From contig NZ_SJPV01000004.1 of assembly GCF_007860135.1 (NCBI RefSeq), forward strand, positions 496,001 to 560,000: 64,000 nucleotides of DNA, read 5' to 3'. The stretch is from Novipirellula artificiosorum (GTDB lineage: Bacteria; Planctomycetota; Planctomycetia; Pirellulales; Pirellulaceae). The first letter of the stretch is position 1, and every line of letters starts with the position of its first letter. Positions 17,206-26,121 of this stretch are shown piece after piece. A program made the position numbers and the translations under genes. Under the pieces are notes generated by a model that saw only the letters and a program-made list of their open reading frames with translations, was not told the origin of the DNA and searched no databases.

Positions 17206-19161
17206 CTATCGACCACGCAAAATTTCAACGCTCGAATCCGTGACTTTGCGTCGTTTCAGCCAGTGAAGCCCTCCTGCTGCTTGAAACGCCAAGCAGACGA
17301 CCTGGGAATAAACGACCATCTTTTGCGCGGTCGCCTGTCGCAACAGATTGTCAGGTAGCGGGCCAATGCCATCGAACTGCCACAACGCAAGATAGACTCC
17401 CAGCAACGAGCAAAATGCCAGCAGGCTCCAGCCGTAGTGGCTGGCATAGTCAGCTTCAAGCAACAGGGCGGCGGCGTACAGCAAACTCATGAACCCAAAC
17501 GCAGCGAAGCCGACATGCACGTAAAAAGTGTGTTCGTTGTAGTCGACATCGATCGGCGCCCAGCCGATTCGGATGTAGCTCCAGCCGGCAACAATGCCAC
17601 AGAGCGATGCCAGTATCGCTAGTTTTGTCGACGCCCGGCGTTGAAAGAGATACGGCACCGAGCAGGCATAAAGAATCGTTCCTGTGCCCGCGAAGGTGAG
17701 TGCCCAAAGGAAAACGATGTTCGCGGGATAGTTGTCGCCATCGTCGTATCGATACTCCCGTCCAAGATCGCTCAGCGAGTTGTGTGTCCACGAATAGGAG
17801 GCTAGTGTCCGGTCGTGGATCGTGCTGCCTCGGTAAAGCCACATCGAGCCATGTGCCAGGACAACAAAGATGGCAACCTGCAACAGCGACAGCCAAACCA
17901 TGGTCGCTAGCCAAGATCCGCCAGCGTTTACCGACCGCCTAAACAGCCATCGAACAACAAGGAAGACCGCTAAGATCGCGAGTGGTGCAAGATTCGCTTT
18001 CTCAAAAACCGAAACAGGCGGTTGGTCCCATACATCCCAGCGAATCGAAAGTTTGTCGTGAGCTAATTGCGTCAGGTTAAACGACTCGCCCGCCTTCAAC
18101 CGTCGCCATCGGAAGTCGCCCGCGCGTCCATAGTAAGAAATGTCCATGCCGGCGCGGTCGGCTTGGATTTGGAAATCGGACGGGACCGTGGCCGGCAACG
18201 CTTCGAAGCGATATTGGATTGTGAACAAGTCATCCGCGGAACCGTCCTCCGTCGACTCGAAACAGCTGAACTCTGAAATCTCTGGATACCAAGTTCCGTC
18301 AGGAAACTGTCGCCACTGGCGGTTCACGAGCGAACCCCGGGTCGCGGTTTCGGAATCCCAAATCCATTCGCGGCGAACGAGTGCGTAGCGATGCGGCACG
18401 CTCAGCGTGAACCGCTCGCCATCTGCATCCGTCAATTCGACTTCCTGGTCATCTGCGGACACGATCCGAAAACGTCCGTTGACCAGGGCCTTGGAAACAT
18501 CAAAGTCGCCGCTCGGCTGGCCGATACCCAAACCAAATGACGATCCGGCACGCGACGTTGCCAGACCCAGTACATCGGCGAGCGGATCGGTCGTCGGTTC
18601 CGTGGCCCGGAGTACTTCGTCGACGTCTCGGTTTGCTGAATAGATGGTGACATCCTTTCTGGCAACGTCCTGGATCACGTATCCCGCTCGTCCATCAAAA
18701 ATCTGAATCCATCCCGATTCTTCGATGGCAGCGAAGTCGCCGCCAGAAGCCAAGTCCATTCGTGTCGCCGGTCCCAGGTGAAACTCTTCCACGACAAACT
18801 GGGTCGACTCAGGAAGTTGAACTTGATTCCAGGTCAGTTCAGCTTTCTTTCGTCGTTGAGTCAGTGCGCACCGGTAGTGGTATTGGTCGCTCTGGGCGAA
18901 GGTGGCGTAATGCTTGTTCCAGGCACCTGCAATTCGATTGATCGCATCGTCAGCAGAAAGAACCGATGAGGATAATAGCCCCATCAGAGCCAACATGACC
19001 GAAGGCCATACCTGGCGCCACGACGGTGCTGGAATGCCCTGCCGTCGGACCAGTTTGACTTGCCAGCGAACCCATCCATGCGAGATGCACAACACGGTAA
19101 GCACGAACAGAGACGTGCGCACGCTATATAGGAATGCCCGATGTTTTCCCTGACTTAGCAT
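17206..19161 (-). CDS. Membrane protein joining a DUF2092-like domain to a DUF998-like domain
   Basis: 651 residues. Two hydrophobic stretches near the front (about 10-28 and 53-68) make the true start uncertain; ATG 18996 would give a classical signal peptide ending at VLSADD. Residues about 70-380 are a beta-rich exported domain like DUF2092/LolA-type predicted periplasmic proteins (YATFAQSDQYHYRC, FDGRAGYVIQD, GTWYPEISEFSCFE). From about 385 come roughly eight membrane segments including SYSWTHNSLSDLGREY, which fits the DUF998 family of integral proteins. Function unknown; the exported half could sense a lipid or lipoprotein ligand. Confidence 0.6.
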   Translation of the reverse strand: MLSQGKHRAFLYSVRTSLFVLTVLCISHGWVRWQVKLVRRQGIPAPSWRQVWPSVMLALMGLLSSSVLSADDAINRIAGAWNKHYATFAQSDQYHYRCALTQRRKKAELTWNQVQLPESTQFVVEEFHLGPATRMDLASGGDFAAIEESGWIQIFDGRAGYVIQDVARKDVTIYSANRDVDEVLRATEPTTDPLADVLGLATSRAGSSFGLGIGQPSGDFDVSKALVNGRFRIVSADDQEVELTDADGERFTLSVPHRYALVRREWIWDSETATRGSLVNRQWRQFPDGTWYPEISEFSCFESTEDGSADDLFTIQYRFEALPATVPSDFQIQADRAGMDISYYGRAGDFRWRRLKAGESFNLTQLAHDKLSIRWDVWDQPPVSVFEKANLAPLAILAVFLVVRWLFRRSVNAGGSWLATMVWLSLLQVAIFVVLAHGSMWLYRGSTIHDRTLASYSWTHNSLSDLGREYRYDDGDNYPANIVFLWALTFAGTGTILYACSVPYLFQRRASTKLAILASLCGIVAGWSYIRIGWAPIDVDYNEHTFYVHVGFAAFGFMSLLYAAALLLEADYASHYGWSLLAFCSLLGVYLALWQFDGIGPLPDNLLRQATAQKMVVYSQVVCLAFQAAGGLHWLKRRKVTDSSVEILRGR

Positions 19162-19289
19162 GGCTCAAGTTTACGTGGATCGAGTTCGAGAGGCAACGAA
19201 CTTCTTGACGCGCGGTTTCCCAAGGTGCCTCCGCTGAAGGTGTTGCCGAACGGGCCGGAGTACTTCCTCGAATCTCGGTGAATATCTAA

Positions 19290-19926
19290 GCAGAAAAACA
19301 ATCCGAGCATACGCTCAGTATTCCAGACGCTGAATTTGAGAAATATGCAGATAAGTTGAGCGCCATGCGCAAGGCCATCGGAAAGGGTGACATAGAAACA
19401 TAGAAACAGTCAGGTCGCTGGTGAAGTCCGTCGTGAAGCGGATCGAAAGAGCCTAGAGCTTGAAATCCTCCAGAGCCCGAACGTCGCAGTGATTGAACTG
19501 CTTCGCGCACGATAGAATCTCAAGCTTAGTCCCGCTCAGCTTGCGGTTGTCCATGGCAACCTTGCTGAGGTTAAGCGGGAGACGCTGGAGATGCCGGCCG
19601 AGCAAATCGCCGAGTTGAAATTGTTGGACTTGGCATCGTTTCATGACCGGGTGGACGTGGCTGGCGAGTTAATGAAGCACAAACCCAATATCGAACGAGA
19701 CTATTACTAAGCCTTAACTCCGCTGGCTTGTGCCGCAGAGCAGGAGCATATTGAAACCATCGCGAAGTTGATCGAGCTTGGCGCGGATGTCAACTTCAAA
19801 GCCGACTATACCGCGTTGCAACGAGCCTGTAGCGGTGACCAAGCTGACGCAGTCGCTTTGCTGTTAAAATATGGTGCCGACGTCAACACGGCTCGACACA
19901 ACGGACACCAGGCAATTTCAAGCTGA
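19290..19926 (+). pseudogene. Ankyrin-repeat pseudogene
   Basis: From about 19570 one frame reads AQLAVVHGNLAEVKRE, LASFHDRVDVAGELMKH, then a TAA at 19708-19710, then TPLACAAEQEHIETIAKLIE, LGADVNFKADYTALQRAC and VALLLKYGADVN, ending at a TGA at 19924. These are ankyrin repeats (GADVN turns). Upstream, AEFEKYADKLSAMRKAIGKGDIET in another frame looks like the same gene's front, with several stops and shifts between. A decayed gene with no complete product. Confidence 0.7.
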
Positions 19927-20045
19927 CGTTGCCTGAAATCGAAAAAGTGAAGCGAGCGGGGGTACAATGCATGTCGTGAACTGAAACTGACGCACGGGGC
20001 GCCCGCGATGCTGGCTTATTATACGAGAAACAGAGGCGACTCATC

Positions 20046-21296
20046 ATGAACTCACCATCACTCGTATCGATGATACTATCGCTGGCCTGCCTTTCAGCAT
20101 TCTCGGTGTCGGCCGACGCGGATCAGGTGGAGGCTGAACGATGGATGGCGAAAGCGGTTGAGTCTTCCAGAAGGATCACGACCGAGTCAGCCATCAGCCA
20201 TGCAGCCGACAAATTGTCTCATGCTCATGCTCGGCTGGGGCAGGTTGACGATGCGTTTAATGCAGCGAAACGTGTTACGAATCCGCAACTGAAATTATAT
20301 GCGTTAGCAGCGACAACGCAGGCAGCGGTCAATGCAGACCAGAGCACCGATTTGATGGTGGCCGAAGCCGGAGAGACACTCAAAGGCAACGAAGGTAGTT
20401 TCAACAACTCAGCAATGGAAAATATACTTCGCATCGCGGAGACAAGACAAAAGACGTTGCCAGCCACCACGAAGCAACCTGAGCTTCCACCGATTGAACA
20501 ATTGCAAAAGGCGTTTGATCATGCGCAGAATCGGGGAGAAAAGCTGGCGGCATTTCAACCACTGATGATGCGATCCTTACAAAAAAAATCGTTCGAAACG
20601 CTGGAACGAGCGATCGAAGAAGCGATCAAAATGATTGAGAAGAATCCGCTTCCCGATCAATCGTCGAAGTTTGGCACCTACGGTGACGCGGCGGCAATCG
20701 CCCAAATCCGTGTTACAAATTTGCGGATCGCAACGATGCTGGCTGACGAAGGTAAGAACGACGAAGCGGCCCGGCATCTTGCGCTCGCCAATTCCGTGAT
20801 TGATCGGCTGCCCGAAAGTTCCGCCCTTGTCAAATGGGAACTGCAGAACCTTCGAATACAAGTCTTGTTAAAGCTAAAACGTATCGACGCAGCAATACAG
20901 GATTTCGAAACGATTAGGACGCCCCTGATCGCATCGCGAGCGGCTGCTGATATCGCGGTGAGTCAGATCGAGAACGGACAAGTGGAAGCGGGGTTGAAGA
21001 CGGCGGATCGAATTGGCACTGGTCAAGGTTCCGGCGACGATCGCGGCATGGTCGCAATCGCACTTTTCAAATACGCTGACCGCAACATCGCCGTTCAGTA
21101 CATCAACCAGGTCGGTGAAACAGACGAAGCGATGAACGCATTGATCTCGCTCTCTCGTCATTGGATTGAGATCGGCGATATGGATCAATTGCGATCCACT
21201 TTCGACTCCATCAACTCACCAACCGCACGCACCCACTACGCAATCTCCGCTGCCACATTTCTGATGGTACGCGACTTGCGTAATGTCGCCCCTTGA
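20046..21296 (+). CDS. Exported helical-repeat (TPR-like) protein
   Basis: 416 residues with a signal peptide (LVSMILSLACLSAFSVSADA). The rest is alpha-helical repeats: ISHAADKLSHAHARLGQVDDAFNAA, IAQIRVTNLRIATMLADEGKNDEAARHLA and VAIALFKYADRNIAVQYINQV resemble TPR or Sel1-type pairs. Probably a periplasmic scaffold; no enzyme motif seen. The following membrane gene starts 15 bases later, so the two may be one operon. Confidence 0.7.
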   Translation: MNSPSLVSMILSLACLSAFSVSADADQVEAERWMAKAVESSRRITTESAISHAADKLSHAHARLGQVDDAFNAAKRVTNPQLKLYALAATTQAAVNADQSTDLMVAEAGETLKGNEGSFNNSAMENILRIAETRQKTLPATTKQPELPPIEQLQKAFDHAQNRGEKLAAFQPLMMRSLQKKSFETLERAIEEAIKMIEKNPLPDQSSKFGTYGDAAAIAQIRVTNLRIATMLADEGKNDEAARHLALANSVIDRLPESSALVKWELQNLRIQVLLKLKRIDAAIQDFETIRTPLIASRAAADIAVSQIENGQVEAGLKTADRIGTGQGSGDDRGMVAIALFKYADRNIAVQYINQVGETDEAMNALISLSRHWIEIGDMDQLRSTFDSINSPTARTHYAISAATFLMVRDLRNVAP

Positions 21297-21310
21297 ACGA
21301 CAGGCTACAA

Positions 21311-21877
21311 ATGCCCAGCATTCCATCACAGATGATCAGTTGGTTTCGCATCCTGCCTGCCATTATCATAGCAATCGGCGGCTTGCAGGGCCTGTGGGTG
21401 CTTCGGCATGCGTTGCCCAATCAACTGAACGGAGCATCGACTGCGTTGATTGTCTTTTATGCCTGCAATGTCGCTGCCGCATGGCTGCTGTGGAAGAAGC
21501 CACACGTCGGACTGAGACTCACTCTCGTTTTGCAGCTGTTTCAGGTACTGCGAATTCAGGGACCAACGCTGAGTTACTCATTGGCAAATTTTGCCGGGTT
21601 CTGGCTGCTGCAATCCGAGAGCGGCGCTGAGTCTGCCTTCCGGCCTGTCAGTTGTTTTCTTTTTTCCCAAACCACGGGCTTTGGATCTTCGATTCCCATT
21701 GGGCCGACTTATTACGGTGTCAATTTGTTTGCGATCGCCCTCTCAATTGGCGTTTGGGCAATGATTCAGCTTCAGCCCAAATTCATCACCGCTACCCCAC
21801 TGAGCGGAATAACAGAGTGTCAGGAATCGACAAAACCATTTGGAGTGAAGTTATGCCAACGAAATTCGTGTTTTTGA
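21311..21877 (+). CDS. Small integral membrane protein
   Basis: 188 residues from ATG 21311 (a TTG at 21293 would overlap the previous stop and is less likely). Four to five hydrophobic segments: WFRILPAIIIAIGGLQGLW, ALIVFYACNVAAAWLLW, LTLVLQLFQVLRI, LANFAGFWLLQ and VNLFAIALSIGVWAMIQL. No family recognised. Confidence 0.6.
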   Translation: MPSIPSQMISWFRILPAIIIAIGGLQGLWVLRHALPNQLNGASTALIVFYACNVAAAWLLWKKPHVGLRLTLVLQLFQVLRIQGPTLSYSLANFAGFWLLQSESGAESAFRPVSCFLFSQTTGFGSSIPIGPTYYGVNLFAIALSIGVWAMIQLQPKFITATPLSGITECQESTKPFGVKLCQRNSCF

Positions 21878-21932
21878 AATCGATGGTCACGGTGCTTTTG
21901 TTTTCCGCGGCCAACACCAGGAGTCTAAGGTC

Positions 21933-22439
21933 ATGAAGATCAGGATTCGGAGCGAAACATCTGCCGATCTCCAGGCGATTGAGGCTGTGACTGCGGCTGC
22001 CTTCCGCGATGCTCTGCACACCAGCCACACGGAACACTTCATCGTAAACGCATTGCGCGAAGCAGGAAAACTAACCGTATCGATGGTGGCGCAAGAGATC
22101 GCCGAAATCGTCGGGCATGTGGCCGTTTCTCCGGTTACGATTTCTGACGGCAGCGATGATTGGTTTGGCCTCGGCCCCGTCTCGGTTTCGCCGGAACGAC
22201 AGCGTCAGGGGATTGGCTCGCGACTAATGGAGCAGGCGCTGGCCGAGTTGCGCAAACAGGGTGCCAGTGGCTGCGTTGTCCTGGGATATCCACAGTTCTA
22301 CAGCCGTTTCGGTTTCAAGGTGGATCCGGATCTTGTTCTGCCCGACATGCCACCGGAGTACTTCCTTGCGGTTTCATTTGGAACCAAATCTGCTGCGGGT
22401 ACTGTGTCCTACCACGAGGCGTTCAACGCCGTGAAGTGA
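21933..22439 (+). CDS. GNAT-family N-acetyltransferase
   Basis: 168 residues. The acetyl-CoA-binding motif A is PERQRQGIGSRLMEQA; VSMVAQEIAEIVGHV is the beta3/4 hairpin, and YPQFYSRFGFKVDPDL is the C-terminal part typical of YhbS-like transferases, which acetylate an amine of a small molecule or protein. CAGGAG stands ahead of ATG 21933. The 280 bases after it hold no clear gene. Confidence 0.9.
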   Translation: MKIRIRSETSADLQAIEAVTAAAFRDALHTSHTEHFIVNALREAGKLTVSMVAQEIAEIVGHVAVSPVTISDGSDDWFGLGPVSVSPERQRQGIGSRLMEQALAELRKQGASGCVVLGYPQFYSRFGFKVDPDLVLPDMPPEYFLAVSFGTKSAAGTVSYHEAFNAVK

Positions 22440-22720
22440 GAGGCAACTTGACATTGTCGCCATTTACGAGGCTGATCATTTTCGACCTGCCTGCCGTTTG
22501 TGTCATCGGAATTCCTCCGGGAGCGAGACGCAGCTCATTGTTTCACCGAGGTCGGGTGAGCGGGTCACTTCTCTCGGCGGAATGTCGTTCCAGGTGCAAT
22601 CATTTATCATGAAGGATGGCGACTTTCGAATGTCAGGCTTGGTTGGATACGATTCTCAAACGACCAGGCGGACCAGACGTTGACGCATATCAACAACAAC
22701 AACTCAACGAAGACGTGTGA

Positions 22721-23110
22721 ATGAATTCCAGGAACCTCGAAAACTCGTCTAAGGCAAATCCAACGACAAGAGAAGATCATGCAGTAAGAGAGGAGGATGG
22801 CAATCTTGTCGACTTTACCGCGATACCGTGGAAATCTTCGGAAGTCGGTGTGAGGGTAAAACAGGTAGTTCGCGGCAATCACCAAATTCGACTCATTGAA
22901 TTCTCGGAGGACTTTGTTGAGGCGGACTGGTGCCGAAAAGGCCATATCGCATACGTCGTTCACGGTACAATTGAGATCGACTTCGGTACGCGAGTTGTCA
23001 CGGTAAATGCCGGCGATGGCGTTTTCATTCCACCTGGGGAGTCCTTAAAACACAAAGCCCGCGTCCCCAATGGTACTGCCACTTTGTTTATCGTCGATAA
23101 AGAGGAATAG
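22721..23110 (+). CDS. Cupin-domain protein
   Basis: 129 residues: a polar front of about 43, then one small beta-barrel cupin with VRGNHQIRLIEFSEDFV, HIAYVVHGTIEIDFG, and AGDGVFIPPGESLKHKA. Metal-binding His residues are sparse compared with classical cupins, so metal binding is uncertain. It is the intact relative of the truncated cupin at 15030. The next gene begins six bases after the stop; the two form an operon. Confidence 0.85.
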   Translation: MNSRNLENSSKANPTTREDHAVREEDGNLVDFTAIPWKSSEVGVRVKQVVRGNHQIRLIEFSEDFVEADWCRKGHIAYVVHGTIEIDFGTRVVTVNAGDGVFIPPGESLKHKARVPNGTATLFIVDKEE

Positions 23111-23116
23111 AACGCG

Positions 23117-23452
23117 ATGCCGACAAACAATTTCCCATTCGATCTGGTGCGCAAGCTAGCCATGACGCTGCCAAACGTTGTGGAAGGTACCGTTCATGGC
23201 GCCCCTTCTTGGAAACTGAATGGAAAATTGCTGGCCTGCCAAGCCGTTCACAAATCGGCCGAGCCGAATTCTCTTTTGGTAAAGATGTCGCCGGCTGACC
23301 GCAAGCAACTACTATCTGCTGAGCCAGACACATATTACGTGACGGAACACTATGCCAATGCTTCGGTAATCCTCGTGCGACTAGATCAGATAAACTCGAA
23401 AGCTCTGAAGTCGCTGCTGAAGACGTCGTGGCTTTTTTTGAGTGAAGAATGA
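23117..23452 (+). CDS. MmcQ/YjbR family protein
   Basis: 111 residues. The pattern FDLVRKLAMTLPNVVEGTVHGAPSWKLNGKLLAC, followed by LVKMSPADRKQLLSAEPDTYYVTEHYANA and a C-terminal helix, is the MmcQ/YjbR fold (a small DNA-binding-like family of unclear function). GAGGA precedes the start. Cupin and MmcQ are read as one operon. Confidence 0.85.
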   Translation: MPTNNFPFDLVRKLAMTLPNVVEGTVHGAPSWKLNGKLLACQAVHKSAEPNSLLVKMSPADRKQLLSAEPDTYYVTEHYANASVILVRLDQINSKALKSLLKTSWLFLSEE

Positions 23453-23681
23453 GATTTAGACGCTTGGCGTCGATGCTTCTGGCTCTAAGTCAACGATTTG
23501 CTCTGTCGAGCAGTTTGTTTGCGAAACTCAAAATCGACGAATTCGATTGAAGTCCCAGCCCGAATTGGGTCGGGGAAGCCAGGCGAGATTGTAGAATACC
23601 GAAGCCATCTATTGACAAGTTGTTACTAGTGGCTAGCATGTGTGGCATTGGAGCAACGTTTAGCTGACGTAGGTCGACACT

Positions 23682-24122
23682 ATGCCCCCGGACGATTCAG
23701 GCCGCAAGTTTCAAAAGGAACTCAATTCTGGAGCGGTGTCGCTCGTGTTGTTGAGCGTTTTGCAACGAAACGGTGAGCCGATGTACGGGTACGAGATCGC
23801 AAAATATCTTGAGTCAGCGGCACAAGGCGCGCTCCCTATGAACCAGGCGGCGATCTATCCTGTTCTGCGTTCGCTCGAGAAGCAACAGTTGCTTCGCAGT
23901 CGGATGGTCGCATCGGAATCGGGGCCTCCGCGAAAGTATTATCAACTTACTGCGGCCGGAAGACGCGCGTTCGACGAATGGAAGTCTGCTTGGATGAAGA
24001 CGACATCATTTGTGAATTCCCTGTTGGAGACGAGCGATGTTGAAAGCGATGCCAACGCCGATGCTGAAGTACCTCGAGCAACTGGAGCAGTGCCTGAAAC
24101 AAAAGAGCGGCATCGCCGCTGA
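23682..24122 (+). CDS. PadR-family transcriptional regulator
   Basis: 146 residues. A winged helix (SLVLLSVLQRNGEPMYGYEIAKYL, then NQAAIYPVLRSLEKQQLL, then RKYYQLTAAGRRAFDEW) is diagnostic for PadR. PadR regulators often repress their own operon together with a HAAS/DUF1700 membrane protein, which is exactly the next gene here. The end of the reading overlaps the next gene by about 86 bases, more than usual; the last 35 residues (DANADAEVPRATG...) are low complexity and may be extra. Confidence 0.9.
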   Translation: MPPDDSGRKFQKELNSGAVSLVLLSVLQRNGEPMYGYEIAKYLESAAQGALPMNQAAIYPVLRSLEKQQLLRSRMVASESGPPRKYYQLTAAGRRAFDEWKSAWMKTTSFVNSLLETSDVESDANADAEVPRATGAVPETKERHRR

Positions 24123-25824
24123 AGATGCGTTGAGCGATGCGCGCGAGCACTTAGAGCGAGACTACCGCGAGCTTTTGCAGTGCAAGCCAGACTGTTCCGA
24201 TGACGACGCATACCGACACTTTGCATCGACTTACGGAGAACCCGACTCTGTCGCTCAGCAATACGAGGACTTATCGAAGCCATTGTTGTTGAAGCTACCC
24301 GGATATGCGCCGGGCTGGCGGATTTGCTGCACGCGCTGCGGTCGCAGCGCGCCGGCAGCCAAAGCAGGGATCACACGCATCGGTGCCCGCTCGCATCGTA
24401 AATACGTCGTGGGGTGGTGCCGCGATTGCCGATGGTTGCGCTGGCTGCGGATCGAACACGATCTGGATCGCACCAACCTCACGAAGGAACTCGGCGTTCG
24501 CAAGTCGCCAGCGGAGTTGCGATCGAAGAAACATCGGCCCTGGACATTTCTTGCAGCGTTATTGCTATCGATTTTCTTGCTTGTCTTCGCGGCGAACGTC
24601 GGCTCGCGGATTCTTATCGGCCTTGGTTTTTCCGATCCGCCCGCCGATGGTACGTTCGGAGAAATGCCGCCGGGGTGGAAAGTCGATAGCCATATTGTAT
24701 TCTCGACGGAGAGGGCAAAGGCGATTGGCGAGAAGTTTGGCGGAGATATCATTGGTGTGACCAACACGGTGATTCGCGATGGCACCAGAAAGCTACAGAT
24801 CAATGAGATCCAATGCCGTACTGCGAACGATGCCACAGTGATCCAAAACGCGTTGGCCAAGCTGCATTCGAATCCGCGCGACTGTGTGCTCAGGGATACC
24901 ACGGTGTTTGAGTTCGTGTGTCGAACGCCAGAATCCGGTCGTTTCGCCGCTGAAGCCCGATACCGACTGCCGATTCAACCCGAAAAGGTACGATACCGTG
25001 TGCAGTTCGACGCAGCACCCCTTGCCGCGGTCGAACCAATGGCTTGGAACAGGTTTTTCAATCTGTTCTTGACTTGGGAAGCCAGCGAGAACAAAGCGGC
25101 AATTGAATCACAAATCGACGACTTGTCGAAGCAATTCGAGTTCTCGAACAAACTAACGTTGAAGCGAACCGGCTTGGGATCAACAGAGACCCAATGGAGC
25201 TTTGCCCCCCAAGCAATTTCGACGACGGAAGCGATCACCGAGGAAGCGATTAGCTACGAATTCGCCACAATGCCCACGCGTGCGGGAGTACGTTACGTGC
25301 ATGTCCTCGCCGACGTGACCTGCGAACGGCTTGCGGTCACGAAGACGGATCGAATTCATGATGGATCTCTGCTTGCGGCTAATCCATTTTGGCCCGTTGA
25401 TGACCTGAGAATTCAGAAACTGGCCCAACAGATTACTGCCGGCGCATCGGGAGAGCAGGCAAAGGTCGACGCGATCATGGCGTGGTTTGCGAATTCACAA
25501 AATATTCGCTTTGATGGGAAGACAGGTTCGCGATTCGGAACTTTGGCGGTGCTGGAGCAAAAGTTTGGTCATTGTTGGGATTATTCGGATCTTTTTGTTT
25601 CGCTTTGCCGAGCCAGCGGGATTCGATCGCGCCAAGTCGTAGGTTGGTTGTATGGCAGCTCAGGGCACGCATGGGCCGAGGTTGTGATTGACAACGCATG
25701 GCGTCAGATGGACCCAACGACTGGCACACTTTGCGGCAGCGATTACATCCCGCTCGTCATCAGCGAGGATGGCACGATTCCATTCGTGTACGTTTCCGCG
25801 GTGAAGATTGAAGTCCTTCCATAA
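24037..25824 (+). CDS. HAAS / zinc-ribbon / transglutaminase-like membrane protein
   Basis: Up to 595 residues (ATG 24061 is an alternative that reduces the overlap). The front (LKYLEQLEQCLK, DALSDAREHLERDY, FASTYGEPDSVAQQ) is a HAAS domain, normally paired with PadR regulators. Residues about 95-135 hold two cysteine pairs (CTRC and CRDC), zinc-ribbon-like. One membrane segment at about 170-195 follows. The C-terminal part is a transglutaminase-like core with Cys513 (GHCWDYSDLF), His544 (GHAWAEVVI) and Asp559 (MDPT): a protease or amidase fold on the far side of the membrane. The combination suggests a switch that links an envelope enzyme to PadR; that is inference. Confidence 0.8.
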   Translation: MLKAMPTPMLKYLEQLEQCLKQKSGIAAEDALSDAREHLERDYRELLQCKPDCSDDDAYRHFASTYGEPDSVAQQYEDLSKPLLLKLPGYAPGWRICCTRCGRSAPAAKAGITRIGARSHRKYVVGWCRDCRWLRWLRIEHDLDRTNLTKELGVRKSPAELRSKKHRPWTFLAALLLSIFLLVFAANVGSRILIGLGFSDPPADGTFGEMPPGWKVDSHIVFSTERAKAIGEKFGGDIIGVTNTVIRDGTRKLQINEIQCRTANDATVIQNALAKLHSNPRDCVLRDTTVFEFVCRTPESGRFAAEARYRLPIQPEKVRYRVQFDAAPLAAVEPMAWNRFFNLFLTWEASENKAAIESQIDDLSKQFEFSNKLTLKRTGLGSTETQWSFAPQAISTTEAITEEAISYEFATMPTRAGVRYVHVLADVTCERLAVTKTDRIHDGSLLAANPFWPVDDLRIQKLAQQITAGASGEQAKVDAIMAWFANSQNIRFDGKTGSRFGTLAVLEQKFGHCWDYSDLFVSLCRASGIRSRQVVGWLYGSSGHAWAEVVIDNAWRQMDPTTGTLCGSDYIPLVISEDGTIPFVYVSAVKIEVLP

Positions 25825-26121
25825 TGGTCATCGAATAGAATACGACTATGAATTGCGTTGGGAGATGCTGAATCAACTCTGTCGAAAGCCGTACGCATTG
25901 AATCGTCAGCCGAATAGGACACTGCCAAGTGCTTGGTTTCGGTTGGTCGAGCATGAAAAGTTCTTCGGCAAAGAATCGGTGACCTAGTTTCGTATGTTGG
26001 CGTCCATTGTCGAGACGTGTTAGTTGATAGGCATCCGGCTGAAACGTGGTCGCGATTTGGCTTGTATCGGGACGAGGACTTATTGGGTTCAGGAAAGGCT
26101 CCGAAAGGCGCAGGCACTACG

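Noticed and set aside
25825-26121. Possible short gene before the membrane hydrolase (reading YDYELRWEMLNQLCRKPY)
   Set aside because: Only about 50 codons before a stop, with no start, no ribosome site and no known family; could be a remnant but not supportable.
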